Shown here piece after piece: positions 33,696 to 44,372 of a stretch of DNA of 64,000 nucleotides. The stretch comes from Ignavibacteriota bacterium (GTDB taxonomy: Bacteria > Bacteroidota > Ignavibacteria > Ignavibacteriales > Melioribacteraceae): positions 1 through 64,000 of the forward strand of contig JABFGH010000025.1 of the NCBI GenBank assembly GCA_013112585.1, given 5' to 3'. Numbering within the stretch: position 1 is the stretch's first letter; each line of letters starts with the position of its first letter. The notes below the pieces were generated by a model. The model was not told the DNA's origin and made no database searches. It was given only the letters and a program-made list of their open reading frames with translations. Position numbers and translations under genes: made by a program.

Positions 33696-35267
33696 TTAAA
33701 CCTTGCTCTCCATTGTTATCACAGGTAATATCATCTCTTCCATCGAAATACCGCCATGCTGAAATGAATCTTTATAATAGCTTAAATATTTATGATAATC
33801 AGTAGGATAAACAAAATAATAATCTTCCTTTGAAATAATATAACTAATCGTAAGTCCCCTTTTGGGTAATTTCCAATCTGCCGGATTTTTAATAAATACA
33901 GCATGCTTATCTTCGGCTTTCAAATTTCTGCCGAACTTAAAACGCAAATTAGTAGATGCCTCCTTATCTCCTAAAACTTTTGCTCCCCGCAGCGTTCTTA
34001 TGCTTCCGTGATCCGTAGTTACAATTATCTTAGCATTTTTCATTCGCGATAAAACCTGAAAAGTACCAAGTAGCGAGGAATGCTTGAACCAGCTATTAGT
34101 CAGTGATCGGTAGGCAGCTTCATTGGGTGCAATTTCTTTTAATATTTCAGAGTCCGATCGTCCGTGAGCAATCATATCGAGAAAGTTTACAACTACCGCC
34201 ATCAGATGAGTTTTAACATGCGACCTAATATTCTGTTCAAAATTTCTTCCAACTTCCGGGTCAATCACTTTCATATATTTCAAATCATTTTTTAACCGTT
34301 TATTATTTCTATCTAACAAAAGTTGAAGCAATTCTTTTTCATGTTTATTCTGGCTGCTTTCATCATCTCTGTTACTCTGCCATAAATCGGGATAGTATTT
34401 TTCTATCTCCGACGGATATAAACCTGCAAAAAGTGAATTACGAGCATAAGGAGTTGCGGTAGGCAGTATCGAAAAATAGTAATCCTTTTCAATTGTAAAC
34501 ATATCCCGCAGATGCTTTTCCATTACCAGCCATTGATCCATTCTCAAACAATCTATAACGAAAAAAAATACCGGACCTTCAGCATCATCTAAATGAGGGA
34601 ACACATATTTTTTCACAATGTCGGTAGTAAGTGTAGGTCTATCTTCTTCACTTTTCTGATTTATCCATTTCGTATAGTTTTTTTCGATGTATTTACTGAA
34701 CTCTTTATTACATTCTTTTGTTTGATCAGTTAATGTTTGGCGTAAGTCAACTTCAGGGTGCTGATCCAATTCCAAACCACTGTTTACAAGTTTCAAATAA
34801 ATATCAATCCAGTCAATATAATCGGGGTTCTCTAAAAGCTTCATTGTTATTTGATTAAAATCCTGAAGATAATCTTTGGCAACATACTCGCTCGATATTT
34901 TTTTTCTTTCAAATATTTTTTTACAGACCAAAAGTATTTGCGAAGGAACAACAGGCTTAATAAGATAATCATCAATCTTACTTCCGATTGCATCATTCAT
35001 TAAACTTTCTTCTTCACTTTTAGTAACCATAACTACAGGTATGTTCGGATTCAAATCTTTAATTTCAGCTAAAGTTTCCAAGCCTCCCATCCCCGGCATC
35101 ATTTCATCTAAAAAGATCAAATCAACACTTTCATTCTTAATAAAATCAATTGCATCTTCGCCGTTAGTTACGGTATCAACCTGGTAACCTTTTTCCGATA
35201 GAAATATAATGTGCGATCTTAACAATTCTATTTCATCATCAATCCAAAGAATTTTTTTCTTATTCAT
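33696..35267 (-). CDS. porX: PorX-type response regulator with PglZ domain
   Basis: About 523 residues. The start is the ATG at 35267, with GAGG four bases before it; longer in-frame extensions run into sprA and lack this. Residues 1-120 form a receiver domain (ILWIDDEIELL, phosphoacceptor Asp in IFLDEMMPGMGG, VMVTKS). The C-terminal half is an alkaline-phosphatase-like PglZ domain with FFVIDCLRMDQW, ATPYARNSLFAGLYP, NFLDMIAHGRSD and IIVTTDHGSIR carrying metal ligands. PorX controls type IX secretion in Porphyromonas and relatives. Here it sits 34 bases after sprA, within the same operon. The PorY kinase is not in the window. Confidence 0.92.
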   Translation of the reverse strand: MNKKKILWIDDEIELLRSHIIFLSEKGYQVDTVTNGEDAIDFIKNESVDLIFLDEMMPGMGGLETLAEIKDLNPNIPVVMVTKSEEESLMNDAIGSKIDDYLIKPVVPSQILLVCKKIFERKKISSEYVAKDYLQDFNQITMKLLENPDYIDWIDIYLKLVNSGLELDQHPEVDLRQTLTDQTKECNKEFSKYIEKNYTKWINQKSEEDRPTLTTDIVKKYVFPHLDDAEGPVFFFVIDCLRMDQWLVMEKHLRDMFTIEKDYYFSILPTATPYARNSLFAGLYPSEIEKYYPDLWQSNRDDESSQNKHEKELLQLLLDRNNKRLKNDLKYMKVIDPEVGRNFEQNIRSHVKTHLMAVVVNFLDMIAHGRSDSEILKEIAPNEAAYRSLTNSWFKHSSLLGTFQVLSRMKNAKIIVTTDHGSIRTLRGAKVLGDKEASTNLRFKFGRNLKAEDKHAVFIKNPADWKLPKRGLTISYIISKEDYYFVYPTDYHKYLSYYKDSFQHGGISMEEMILPVITMESKV

Positions 35268-35301
35268 TTTTCCTCGTGTAAAAAGTAAATGGTGTAATAA
35301 T

Positions 35302-38300
35302 TTACTGAATAGAGATGTGAACATCCAATCCGGCTTCACTGGTTGAAGTTTCCGGAATTCTTGCAGCACCTTCGGGCACAACTGTTGTTGATTTGTAAAA
35401 TAAGGATAAGGTAACTTTAGAACTGATTACATATTTTATACGCGGTTCAATTGTAGTTCTTGTTGTTCCGTCCTGCGGTTTACCTTCCTCAATAAAATCA
35501 TCCATTTCAAAAATAACAATTGAGTTTCTTCCGCTTGTATAGGAAAGTGAAATTTCGATATCGTTTTTAAGTGATACTCCAAATAATGGAATCTCGAATC
35601 CTGATTTACTGAAACTTGCCGTAAAGCTGATATCCTTTTGGAAGGACTCACTAATGTTTCTAGTTGCAATACCTAAGTCGAACGAGGTTTTTGTAGAGTA
35701 TTTAGCGCTGCCTGTTAAATTACCGCCCCACATATCATTAAATGTTAAATTCAAACCAATTAGGGGTGCAAAGCCGTAGCTTACTGTCTGTTTCTGAATC
35801 TCTTCATTCCCGTCGGGACTAATTCGCAAACCTTCGCTATAATTTGATGTATAGGCATGATTTAATGAAACTCGTTTTGTAAAATTTTTAAAAAATCCAA
35901 TTTTCTCTAACCCTGTCCAGCTTAAACGCCAATTTGGTCTTGGTATATATTTAGTAAAATCTTTTAAAAGTGGAAGTTTACTGACAAAAGGTGCGCTTTC
36001 AAATCCTTCAAGAAAAGCATCGGATAAACTTTTATTTGGATCATCGGAATCGGGGTCGTAAAGTTCCGCTACTTTTGTGATACCCGAATTAAAACTGCTT
36101 AAGAAAAACGTAGGCGGAAAACTTATGAATGATCTATTGATATTTTTAGATGAAGCAATATTAGTAATCGTAACACCGCCGTCAGCATCTGTTTGAATTG
36201 TGCTCGTTTTATTTATTCCCCAATCAACCTTCCAATTTAAATCAATTTGGGCTCCTTCCCACAATGGTCTGGATGTTTTAAAGTCAATGGAGTTTTTCTG
36301 TGAAAAATTATCCGATAAGTTTCCGTTTGGTGCTCTGTCACCGGGATCATGAGAAAGCCCAAGCTGATAAAGTCTTCCGGGTCCACTTCTATCACTCTGA
36401 TTAAATCCCCAGAAGTTACTAAGTCCTGTCCCTTCAGATTTTAGTCCGCTGTTTGCTACTGTGTTCTGCTGACTAAAATTAATTGAGAACTGATCGTAAT
36501 CGAAGAAGAGCCACTTGGCACTCAACTTCATAAAATTTAAAAATTTCATAATTGTAGAAGGTCCATCATCTATCGTGGAATCCTGCAGAGCTTCAGCATC
36601 GATAATTCCACTCGCGCTATCCTCCTGCACAATATTAGTTCTCTTAATCTCATCATCTAAATCGCGTTCATTTCTTCCCCGCGATCTTCCCCTTGACCTT
36701 GAAGCAGGTGTTCTTCCCCTACTGCCCGCCTGCGTATCCTCTTTGAATAGCGGTGCAGTTAAGGATTTCCATCTTAATGTTAAGCCTGCTCTTATGTTAT
36801 TTGTAAATTGAGAGCTTCTGCCAAGTGTATCCTGCTGAAAATTGAAACGCCAGTTATAGTTCACATTATAATTTGCAGTTAGAGTAAAGTATCTGTTAAT
36901 ATCCCATAATGTAGGCAGCGATGGGTTAAGTTTGAAATCGACTGACTGCCTGTAATTATTATCCTTTCCGAAAAACTCACCTTCAAAAATATCTCCGAAA
37001 ACTGCACTGGAATTCCTTTCTCTATCGTTCTCGCCTGTTAGTAAGTGAGCTAATGATGAGGCAATATCTAAAGAATAATTAATAGATGGATTTAAGAATC
37101 CGCCCTCACTAAGTTTCCAGCTAAACTGCATACTACGGTTAGCAGTAAAATCTCTTTGTACATTTGGTGATGAACCGGAAGTTCTATTTTGAGAAAATGT
37201 TCTGTTCCTTTTTGCTGTAAGATTAAATGAAAAATTCTGCGGTGTAAAATAAAATTTAACATTTCTGTAATCATCAAAAATGGAGAATAGCCAACCCAGT
37301 ATTGGTATATTTGCCGGATAAATAAAATAATCATTACTTAGATTGATTGAATATTTAGCCGATGCATTCCAAATCCAACTGGAGTTTTTAGATACTGTAG
37401 GATTACGGCTTAATGTTTTACTGTAATTGAAACCAAAAACCAAACTGTTAAAAGTATCCCTGAAGTACCATTTATTTGAAGGCACTTTTAGTTTGATGTT
37501 AGACAGAGTCCAAGTTTCTTTAACACTTATAGTCTGTGAATTAGTTCTTATATCTTGTGCCAGTTCCTTAGCTTTTTCGGGTGATGCACCTTGATCATCA
37601 ATAAATCTTCTTTCCGCTTGAGCAGCGGCGCTATCAACAAATATATCCGTACCGGGTATATACAGAGGCTTTGCAACAGATTCATTTCTTGAGTAGTTTA
37701 CTTTTAAATTGCTTCCCTCAAGATTAATGGGCAGCGCTTTAAGAGCATCAAGTTCAAGAGAAACTCCCCAATTTGTTCTATCAACCCGTGATCCGAATCT
37801 ATCGGCTAATCGGTGAAAGTAAGGATCGGTCTTGCTCATATTTGCATTAACAGTAAGCAGATCTGCGAAAGCCACAGTACCGGATGTACTGTAAGCCCAG
37901 CCGGGTGAGTCGTCTGCCTCGAGTACACGGAGTTCATTTATCCAGATGTTACCGGAAACTGATTCATTAAGATCATCTTGCTGCACAGGATTAAGAATAC
38001 CCACTAAAAAGAATTGAACGGAAGTAAGGGTCGGAAGCCCCTTAACGCCAAATGTATGACCGGGTTGTTCGGCAACCTCTTTTGTTATAAGTTGTCTTCT
38101 CTGTTCAAGTGTTCTGCCTTCTTTTATTGCAGTTATTTCTTCAAATATAATCCTAACCTCATTCCAGCCTGCCTTCACCGGCTGCCGGTATTCATAAAAG
38201 TTTGCCGTGTCTGTACCAAATCGGAAGTACACCTCCGATCCATAATAATTTTCATCTTGATAAAAAGAAACCGAAGAGGTTGGTCCATTGAATTCATCGC

Positions 38301-41300
38301 CGTGAACAAAAAATTTCATCTCTTTATAGTTGAAAACGTCAAGCGGGCGATAGAGATATTTTATTGCCTCACGACTGTCGCCATTTTCTAAGTCAGTAAT
38401 TAATAATTCTAAAGATTGTTCATTTTTGAAAACTTCCTGATCAGGCTTACTTCTGTCTCGTTCCCTAAATACTCCCGGCGGGCTAAAGTAAGCCGGGTTA
38501 TCTTCAACGTTTATTGTTCCAATTGATAAAGTTGTGTCAGATTCATCTACTTGATCATTTAAAACTTTTTGCCACTGGTTGCCAACAAGGTTAATTTCTG
38601 CAAAACGAAGATGAACTTCCTGATCGTATCCGCCTACCCAAAATCTTATATTTTCAACAACGGTAAAAGTAGGGTCACCAATTGATGTAACAGAGTCCTG
38701 CAGAGGAATTCTATATAAATACCAGCTTGATCCTTCTCCCCCGCCGATAATAAATTCATTTGTACCGCTTGTATCAAGGCTTACTTCATATCGGTAAAAG
38801 CTATTTACTTTATCAAGACTTAAGTTACGGTTTAAGTCTTCAGTATCAGGAAGCTTAATGCCTGCGTTTCTAAATTCTCTATTTCCTTCGGTGCCATTTA
38901 TACCCACATAATTATCGGGGTTAAAAATTTCATCACCGCTTGGCAATGTAAAGAAAAAATTATCGTTATTTGGATCGGGGTTGGTTATTGGATCATAACC
39001 GGGTTCTTGTTCGTCAAATAAACCGTCAATACCTGTATCTTCGTCAGGTTCTTCAATATCATTAACATTAATTACATCTTCTGTATCCAAAACATTATTA
39101 GGAATTACATCTTCACTAATCAGTCCCAAATCGACAAACATTTTAGCATCGGGAGGAAGAGGATTTTCAGAATCTATCTTTAAATAGAATTCAATAAATT
39201 GAATATTTTCTTCAACAAGGTTGCTTGCTGTTGAAGATAATCCTTTCATTATTCCGCCCCAGTTCTGTGTCGGGTTGGATAAATCTGCAGGATTATTATA
39301 AGCACCGGGTAAGTTTGGTCTAAATACAAAATCAAGCACTGTTACCTGTTCCTCTTCACGTGCTACCTGTTTTCTATCTCCATAAATCTGTTCAACAGTT
39401 ACATCCGAAGGTGAAATATTATACCAGAAAGCTTTACCCTTATTACTCATTAAAGCTGAATCTCCAATTGCAAAATTCTCTATAATTTCCATTCCCCTCG
39501 GAATACTAATATCTTTCCATGACCTATCAGACATTCCGATTGGTATTGTTCTTTTAGCTCCCTCGAAATCATCAATGTAGGCAATACTTTCATTGTTATC
39601 ACTTGCAATTGTACTCTTCTTTGTATTGGGGTCGGGATTTATATAAGCAAATTCACCTTTAAGAGAAATAGAGGAAGGAGCACTTGTAGAAATTATATTG
39701 CTTAGTCCATTTGTCAAAAAGGGTAAATCATGCCGCGTTTGAAAATCAAGTCCGTAAATTGAATTGTTAAGCGGTTCTTCACCAATTCTTACTTTATCAC
39801 TTAAAGTCTGTTGATTCAAATTCAAAAATGAAAATCCAAGCTTTGTATCTTTGCTGAATTCATAAAGCCCCCTTAACCCGACAAGAGTTTTTGAAGCTAA
39901 TGCAAAAAGATCATTCTGCTCATAGGTAATTCTTAAATCGGCACCGGGAGTAAGTGCGGCATCGTTTCTAATAATCACCTGACCAATATTATAATCTACA
40001 CTATAATCGGCACCTGCGCGAAGTTCATTGCCGTTAAGCAGCACCTTAACCGAGTTTTCAACAACATTAAACCCAATATTGTAAGTGGATGTTACTGAAG
40101 CGGAATATTCACCTGTAATTACAAATTTATCAAGGGCTTTTTCCTGCTGCGCAAAAGTAACAGTGGTATCATATACTGCTTGATATCTTTTTTCAGGGTC
40201 TAAATCACTAGGAAAATCCCTGCCGAAAGGCTGAAGTGTCGGGAAGATTATTTCACCCGTTTTTGTAAAAATTGTTTTACCCGGTTCAAAATCAAATGCT
40301 CCGTCAGGGTTTGCCGATCCTGCATCATCTGTATTATCAAGTCCAAATAACTGAATCAATTTTTTACTTTGTAATTCACTTACAGGCTCCTGACCTGCAA
40401 TATGATATTTTATGTCAAGAATAAAACCTTCTTTCTTTACATTACGCCCGCCGATAGGATAAATATTTTTTAATTGCAGGCTCCATGCAGTGGTAAATTT
40501 TGGCTGAAGATTTTTCGGTTTTACTAATTTTAGAAGAAGTACCTGTGATGTATCTGACGACTCTCGAATAAATTCACCATAATAAGTATCATCATCACTT
40601 CCTTCATCATTAGCCTGCCTATAAGCAACAGCTATTTGGTCATCATTCTGTATCTGCGAAGTAAAACTAATAACACCCGTGTATTCATTATAGGTATAAT
40701 CAACACCTTGTTCGAGCGGTAAGAACCTTCCGTTGATAACAGAATTTCCCGGCACCTCATCCTGACTGATATCTCTTAATGGATCATTCGGGTCATATTG
40801 TGAACCCGTAGCTCTACCGGGTAAATCTATAAAAGCGTTTACCTTTCTTTCCCGCTGAAGGTCAATGTAACCTTGAGAGGTTTTCCAAACTTCAATTTCT
40901 ACTATTCTAAATCGAGGATTTATAATGGGATTTGCGGACGCATAATAATCATTATACAAATTTAAATTCGGGTCGGCATAAGCTTTATCAATAAAATAAT
41001 GATTCTGCGAGTACTCGTACGCCCGTTTTTCAAATGGCTGAGTAGTTGAACCGCCGCTTACGGAAACCTCTTTCACTTCACCTTTTTTCTGCGATGCGAG
41101 CGCGGTTAAACTTAAAGGACCTAATTGAAATTGTGCCTTTACGCCAAATAGTGCCTCACTGCCGCCCACCAATGATGATGTTTGAAGTGAAACGTTTCCC
41201 GCTTCAATACTTTGTATTATTTCATCTTCATAGCCTTTGTAATGCAGTTTCAACTGGTTTTCATATTCAAAAGTTCTCTCAGTATTCCAGTCAGCATTAA

Positions 41301-42162
41301 TTGTAAGTTTATCGCCAATTGTACCGCTTACATTTATCTGCACCTGCTGTTTAAAATCGGGTTCGTTACGCGTGTTGCCAAGCCGCGAGGAAGTTATTCC
41401 TTCCGTAGTTTCACTTCGCCATGCGCCGTGTATATCCACAGCACCGCTTATGCGTAAATTAATTACCGGCGGACCAAATATACTGAGGAACGACGCACTC
41501 GGTAAAGGAATTTGAATATTTGTAATATCTGTAAGCAGCTGGCTTAAATCTGTATTTAAATCCTTGAGTTCATAAGCGTAAACTATATCCTCCCAATTAT
41601 CCTTATTCACTTTATCCAGCTTCATTCTAATAAAATCATCAATCGGGATTTTTAGAAATACTTTTGCTTCCTGATCGCCGTATTTTTCCTTAATAGTAAC
41701 AAATTGCTTTGATGAATCGAGTTCAACAGTTCTTGTATAAAAACCTTGAGGTGGTTTCGCAAAAAAAGCTGAAGTTCTGCCCGGATAAAATTCGGTATAT
41801 ACTTTTGATTTTCTACTATGCCTGAAGTGTTTAATTCTTGCTGTGGAATCAATTTTTTGAGGATCAATTTTTACGGAATCTGCAAGTAATGAATCAGCAG
41901 CTGTGGAATCTGACATAGCTTTAATAAACCCGCTATCCGGAGGCGCAAATTCTGTTGAATCCTGCGGGGGCGGAATTATAAAGTTCAAATTATTGTTTAA
42001 GTTTATAGATTTACTTACAACAATACTTGAAGCATATAGAGAATTATCTAATGCTATAGATAAAAACTCGAATGAAATCCCTGATGTAGATAGGAATAAA
42101 ACAATTAAGAATGGATTCAATAATTTTTTAAATCCACGGCTTATAAAATATTTCACTGACAA
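35302..42162 (-). CDS. sprA: type IX secretion outer-membrane translocon SprA (Sov)
   Basis: A 2286-residue protein, the usual giant size of SprA/Sov. The N-terminus has a basic stretch and hydrophobic segment (FLIVLFLSTSGISF) for export. The body has the hallmark SprA motifs, for example FGPPVINLRISGAVDIHGAW, YVGINGTEGN and the repeated strand pattern of a 36-strand barrel, ending SEAGLDVHISIQ. It forms the outer-membrane pore through which sorting-domain proteins such as the kelch protein at 2349-3722 pass. The start is TTG (42162) or GTG (42156); an AAGG lies about 12 bases upstream. An odd Arg/Ser-rich insert (SRGRSRGRNERD) lies about three quarters along the protein. No frameshift is seen over 6.9 kb. 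Confidence 0.95.
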   Translation of the reverse strand: MSVKYFISRGFKKLLNPFLIVLFLSTSGISFEFLSIALDNSLYASSIVVSKSINLNNNLNFIIPPPQDSTEFAPPDSGFIKAMSDSTAADSLLADSVKIDPQKIDSTARIKHFRHSRKSKVYTEFYPGRTSAFFAKPPQGFYTRTVELDSSKQFVTIKEKYGDQEAKVFLKIPIDDFIRMKLDKVNKDNWEDIVYAYELKDLNTDLSQLLTDITNIQIPLPSASFLSIFGPPVINLRISGAVDIHGAWRSETTEGITSSRLGNTRNEPDFKQQVQINVSGTIGDKLTINADWNTERTFEYENQLKLHYKGYEDEIIQSIEAGNVSLQTSSLVGGSEALFGVKAQFQLGPLSLTALASQKKGEVKEVSVSGGSTTQPFEKRAYEYSQNHYFIDKAYADPNLNLYNDYYASANPIINPRFRIVEIEVWKTSQGYIDLQRERKVNAFIDLPGRATGSQYDPNDPLRDISQDEVPGNSVINGRFLPLEQGVDYTYNEYTGVISFTSQIQNDDQIAVAYRQANDEGSDDDTYYGEFIRESSDTSQVLLLKLVKPKNLQPKFTTAWSLQLKNIYPIGGRNVKKEGFILDIKYHIAGQEPVSELQSKKLIQLFGLDNTDDAGSANPDGAFDFEPGKTIFTKTGEIIFPTLQPFGRDFPSDLDPEKRYQAVYDTTVTFAQQEKALDKFVITGEYSASVTSTYNIGFNVVENSVKVLLNGNELRAGADYSVDYNIGQVIIRNDAALTPGADLRITYEQNDLFALASKTLVGLRGLYEFSKDTKLGFSFLNLNQQTLSDKVRIGEEPLNNSIYGLDFQTRHDLPFLTNGLSNIISTSAPSSISLKGEFAYINPDPNTKKSTIASDNNESIAYIDDFEGAKRTIPIGMSDRSWKDISIPRGMEIIENFAIGDSALMSNKGKAFWYNISPSDVTVEQIYGDRKQVAREEEQVTVLDFVFRPNLPGAYNNPADLSNPTQNWGGIMKGLSSTASNLVEENIQFIEFYLKIDSENPLPPDAKMFVDLGLISEDVIPNNVLDTEDVINVNDIEEPDEDTGIDGLFDEQEPGYDPITNPDPNNDNFFFTLPSGDEIFNPDNYVGINGTEGNREFRNAGIKLPDTEDLNRNLSLDKVNSFYRYEVSLDTSGTNEFIIGGGEGSSWYLYRIPLQDSVTSIGDPTFTVVENIRFWVGGYDQEVHLRFAEINLVGNQWQKVLNDQVDESDTTLSIGTINVEDNPAYFSPPGVFRERDRSKPDQEVFKNEQSLELLITDLENGDSREAIKYLYRPLDVFNYKEMKFFVHGDEFNGPTSSVSFYQDENYYGSEVYFRFGTDTANFYEYRQPVKAGWNEVRIIFEEITAIKEGRTLEQRRQLITKEVAEQPGHTFGVKGLPTLTSVQFFLVGILNPVQQDDLNESVSGNIWINELRVLEADDSPGWAYSTSGTVAFADLLTVNANMSKTDPYFHRLADRFGSRVDRTNWGVSLELDALKALPINLEGSNLKVNYSRNESVAKPLYIPGTDIFVDSAAAQAERRFIDDQGASPEKAKELAQDIRTNSQTISVKETWTLSNIKLKVPSNKWYFRDTFNSLVFGFNYSKTLSRNPTVSKNSSWIWNASAKYSINLSNDYFIYPANIPILGWLFSIFDDYRNVKFYFTPQNFSFNLTAKRNRTFSQNRTSGSSPNVQRDFTANRSMQFSWKLSEGGFLNPSINYSLDIASSLAHLLTGENDRERNSSAVFGDIFEGEFFGKDNNYRQSVDFKLNPSLPTLWDINRYFTLTANYNVNYNWRFNFQQDTLGRSSQFTNNIRAGLTLRWKSLTAPLFKEDTQAGSRGRTPASRSRGRSRGRNERDLDDEIKRTNIVQEDSASGIIDAEALQDSTIDDGPSTIMKFLNFMKLSAKWLFFDYDQFSINFSQQNTVANSGLKSEGTGLSNFWGFNQSDRSGPGRLYQLGLSHDPGDRAPNGNLSDNFSQKNSIDFKTSRPLWEGAQIDLNWKVDWGINKTSTIQTDADGGVTITNIASSKNINRSFISFPPTFFLSSFNSGITKVAELYDPDSDDPNKSLSDAFLEGFESAPFVSKLPLLKDFTKYIPRPNWRLSWTGLEKIGFFKNFTKRVSLNHAYTSNYSEGLRISPDGNEEIQKQTVSYGFAPLIGLNLTFNDMWGGNLTGSAKYSTKTSFDLGIATRNISESFQKDISFTASFSKSGFEIPLFGVSLKNDIEISLSYTSGRNSIVIFEMDDFIEEGKPQDGTTRTTIEPRIKYVISSKVTLSLFYKSTTVVPEGAARIPETSTSEAGLDVHISIQ

Positions 42163-42306
42163 TGGAATAGTTTAACCTTAAATAAGTATCAATTACAGTA
42201 AAAAATATCTATAGAACCTCCAAAATTTTAGATTACCAGCTCAAAACATATTTATTTGAACAATTAAATTCAATTTCTTTTTTGAGTAGGATGAATAATT
42301 GCATCT

Positions 42307-42996
42307 TTATACAATATCATTCAAATGGGTCGGTTCCTCTATTACCTCAACAAGTTTACTTCGTTCAAAAATTGCAGCCGTTAATTTGTTGCCGGAACAA
42401 GCTCCGGTATCAATATAATATGCGTTGGTTTTGCTTTCTACAATAATTTCCTGCGTTTTTGTATGACCTAAAACCTGTGCTTTTCCTAAATTAAGCAATT
42501 CTCCTCTCGTCCACATAACACCGTAATCTTTTTCATAATCATCATAAACTAATTCTTTTAATTCTGTAATCATGTTTGGCGAATTTAAATTAACTTTATT
42601 TTTATATGCTATTGATATTCCGGCATGACTTATAAAGCAATCATCAGTATCAATAATAAGCGGAGCATTTTGAATAATTTTAATATGCTCTTCCATCTTA
42701 TCAGGGTTGTTTTCGTATGAATTTAATGTTGCTTCATTACCGTTGTAAAGCCATGACTTTGCAAAAATAGTATCGGGCTTTTTGAAATAATGATAAAACA
42801 TATAATCGTGATTACCCGGTGTGAATTCAATTTCTTTTTCAGTAATAAAATCAATTACCTCTTTCGTATTATTACCTCTATCAACTAAATCGCCAACACA
42901 ATAAATTTTAATGCCGGAATACTTTGCTTCGATTTTTAAGTACAATTCTACTAAAGTAAAGTAGCATCCGTGAACATCTCCAATAACTGCTATCAT
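42307..42996 (-). CDS. metallophosphoesterase (PrpE/ApaH-like)
   Basis: A 229-residue calcineurin-type phosphoesterase with the full motif series: IGDVHGC, VGDLVDRGNN, PGNHDYM, a later LGHTKTQ and HAG. These bind two metal ions. The size and order fit small serine/threonine-type phosphatases or diadenosine-polyphosphate hydrolases; the substrate is not settled by sequence. It follows the CoA-transferase gene by 11 bases and is followed by 144 bases before sprA. Confidence 0.9.
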   Translation of the reverse strand: MIAVIGDVHGCYFTLVELYLKIEAKYSGIKIYCVGDLVDRGNNTKEVIDFITEKEIEFTPGNHDYMFYHYFKKPDTIFAKSWLYNGNEATLNSYENNPDKMEEHIKIIQNAPLIIDTDDCFISHAGISIAYKNKVNLNSPNMITELKELVYDDYEKDYGVMWTRGELLNLGKAQVLGHTKTQEIIVESKTNAYYIDTGACSGNKLTAAIFERSKLVEVIEEPTHLNDIV

Positions 42997-43007
42997 AAAA
43001 TTAATGC

Positions 43008-44360
43008 TTATATAAAATAATTATTTTGTGCGAACTCTGTTAGTTCATCCCTGAATTTAGGATGAGAAATATTGATCAAAGCTCTGGCTCGTTCCTGAAT
43101 AGTTTTTCCGAATAAATATGCTACACCATACTCGGTTACAACATAATGCACATCACCGCGTGAGGTTACAACTCCGGCACCCGGTTTAAGCATTGGCACA
43201 ATTCGGGAAAACTTTAAATCTTTTGTGGCAGCCGGTAAAGCAATTATAGGTTTTCCCCCTTCGGAATGTGCAGCACCCCTAATAAAATCAACTTGACCGC
43301 CAATGCCGCTGTAAAATTTTGTTCCTATAGAATCGCTGCAAACCTGCCCGGTTAAATCAACTTCAATAGCAGAATTAATTGCTACCATTTTATCATTCTG
43401 CGAAATTATAAAAGGATTATTAACATACTCTTGCGGGTGAAATTCAAATATCGGGTTATTATCGAGAAAGTCGTACGATTTTTTTGTACCGAGAACAAAA
43501 CCGGCAATAAGTTTACCGGGATGAAGAGATTTTTTTTCACCGTTAATTATTCCTTCTTCAACAAGATCAATCATACCATCGGAGAACATTTCTGTATGAA
43601 TGCCGAGGTCTTTATGATTTCGTAAATATTTAAGCACCGAATCGGGAATAGCACCAATACCCATCTGAAGGGTAGCACCGTTTTCAATCATGCCCGCAAC
43701 ATATTGACCGATTTTATCATAAATTTTTAATTGTTCCTGGCTAGTTGACGGATCAACCTGCGGAAGTTCGAGCAAACCTTCATTATGTTCAACTATATAA
43801 TCAATCTTATTAACGTGTATAAAACTGTTGCCTAAACCGCGCGGCATTTCTTTATTAACTTGTGCAATAACTAAGTTGGCTTTTTCGGCGGGAGTTTTAA
43901 TGTTGCCTACGTCAATTCCGTAACTGCAGAAACCATGATCATCCGGCGGAGAGACATGAATTAAAGCAACATCAGCTTTTAGTACTTCTCTTTTAAACAG
44001 CATTGTTACTTCAGATAAAAATATAGGAATGAACTCTGCCCTGCCTTCGTTTACTGCTTTACGCATATTGCCGCCAATAAAAAATGCCTTGTGCCTAAAA
44101 TGTTTTTCCATTCCCGGCTGCGAATAAGGCAGATCACCTACAATTAAAATATGATAAATATTTACATCCAATAAATCATCTTTTCTGTTAACCATGGCTC
44201 TGATTAGTTCCATAGGTGCGGCACAGCCCGGCTGTATAACAACGTTATCGCCCGATTTAAGAACTCTGAGTGCATCATCGGCACTCACCAATTTTGAAGT
44301 ATATTTTTTTATCCAAGCCGCGTTAACAGGTCTGGCAATATTTGTTTCTTCAATTGTCAT
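43008..44360 (-). CDS. acetyl-CoA hydrolase/transferase family protein
   Basis: A 450-residue CoA-transferase of the Cat1/AbfT type. The catalytic Glu is in the segment DLGIHTEMFSDGMIDL; GIGAIPDSVLKYL and GGQVDFIRGAAHSEGGKP are the other family motifs. It probably exchanges CoA between acetyl-CoA and a carboxylic acid such as 4-hydroxybutyrate or succinate, or hydrolyses acetyl-CoA; the sequence alone does not distinguish these. It is 12 bases after ald and 11 before the phosphoesterase, so these three look co-transcribed. Confidence 0.9.
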   Translation of the reverse strand: MTIEETNIARPVNAAWIKKYTSKLVSADDALRVLKSGDNVVIQPGCAAPMELIRAMVNRKDDLLDVNIYHILIVGDLPYSQPGMEKHFRHKAFFIGGNMRKAVNEGRAEFIPIFLSEVTMLFKREVLKADVALIHVSPPDDHGFCSYGIDVGNIKTPAEKANLVIAQVNKEMPRGLGNSFIHVNKIDYIVEHNEGLLELPQVDPSTSQEQLKIYDKIGQYVAGMIENGATLQMGIGAIPDSVLKYLRNHKDLGIHTEMFSDGMIDLVEEGIINGEKKSLHPGKLIAGFVLGTKKSYDFLDNNPIFEFHPQEYVNNPFIISQNDKMVAINSAIEVDLTGQVCSDSIGTKFYSGIGGQVDFIRGAAHSEGGKPIIALPAATKDLKFSRIVPMLKPGAGVVTSRGDVHYVVTEYGVAYLFGKTIQERARALINISHPKFRDELTEFAQNNYFI

Positions 44361-44372
44361 CTGAATCTCTAT

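Noticed and set aside
38014-38391. Long + strand frames opposite sprA
   Set aside because: They are antisense shadows of a well-supported 2286-residue gene, with no start context or family match.
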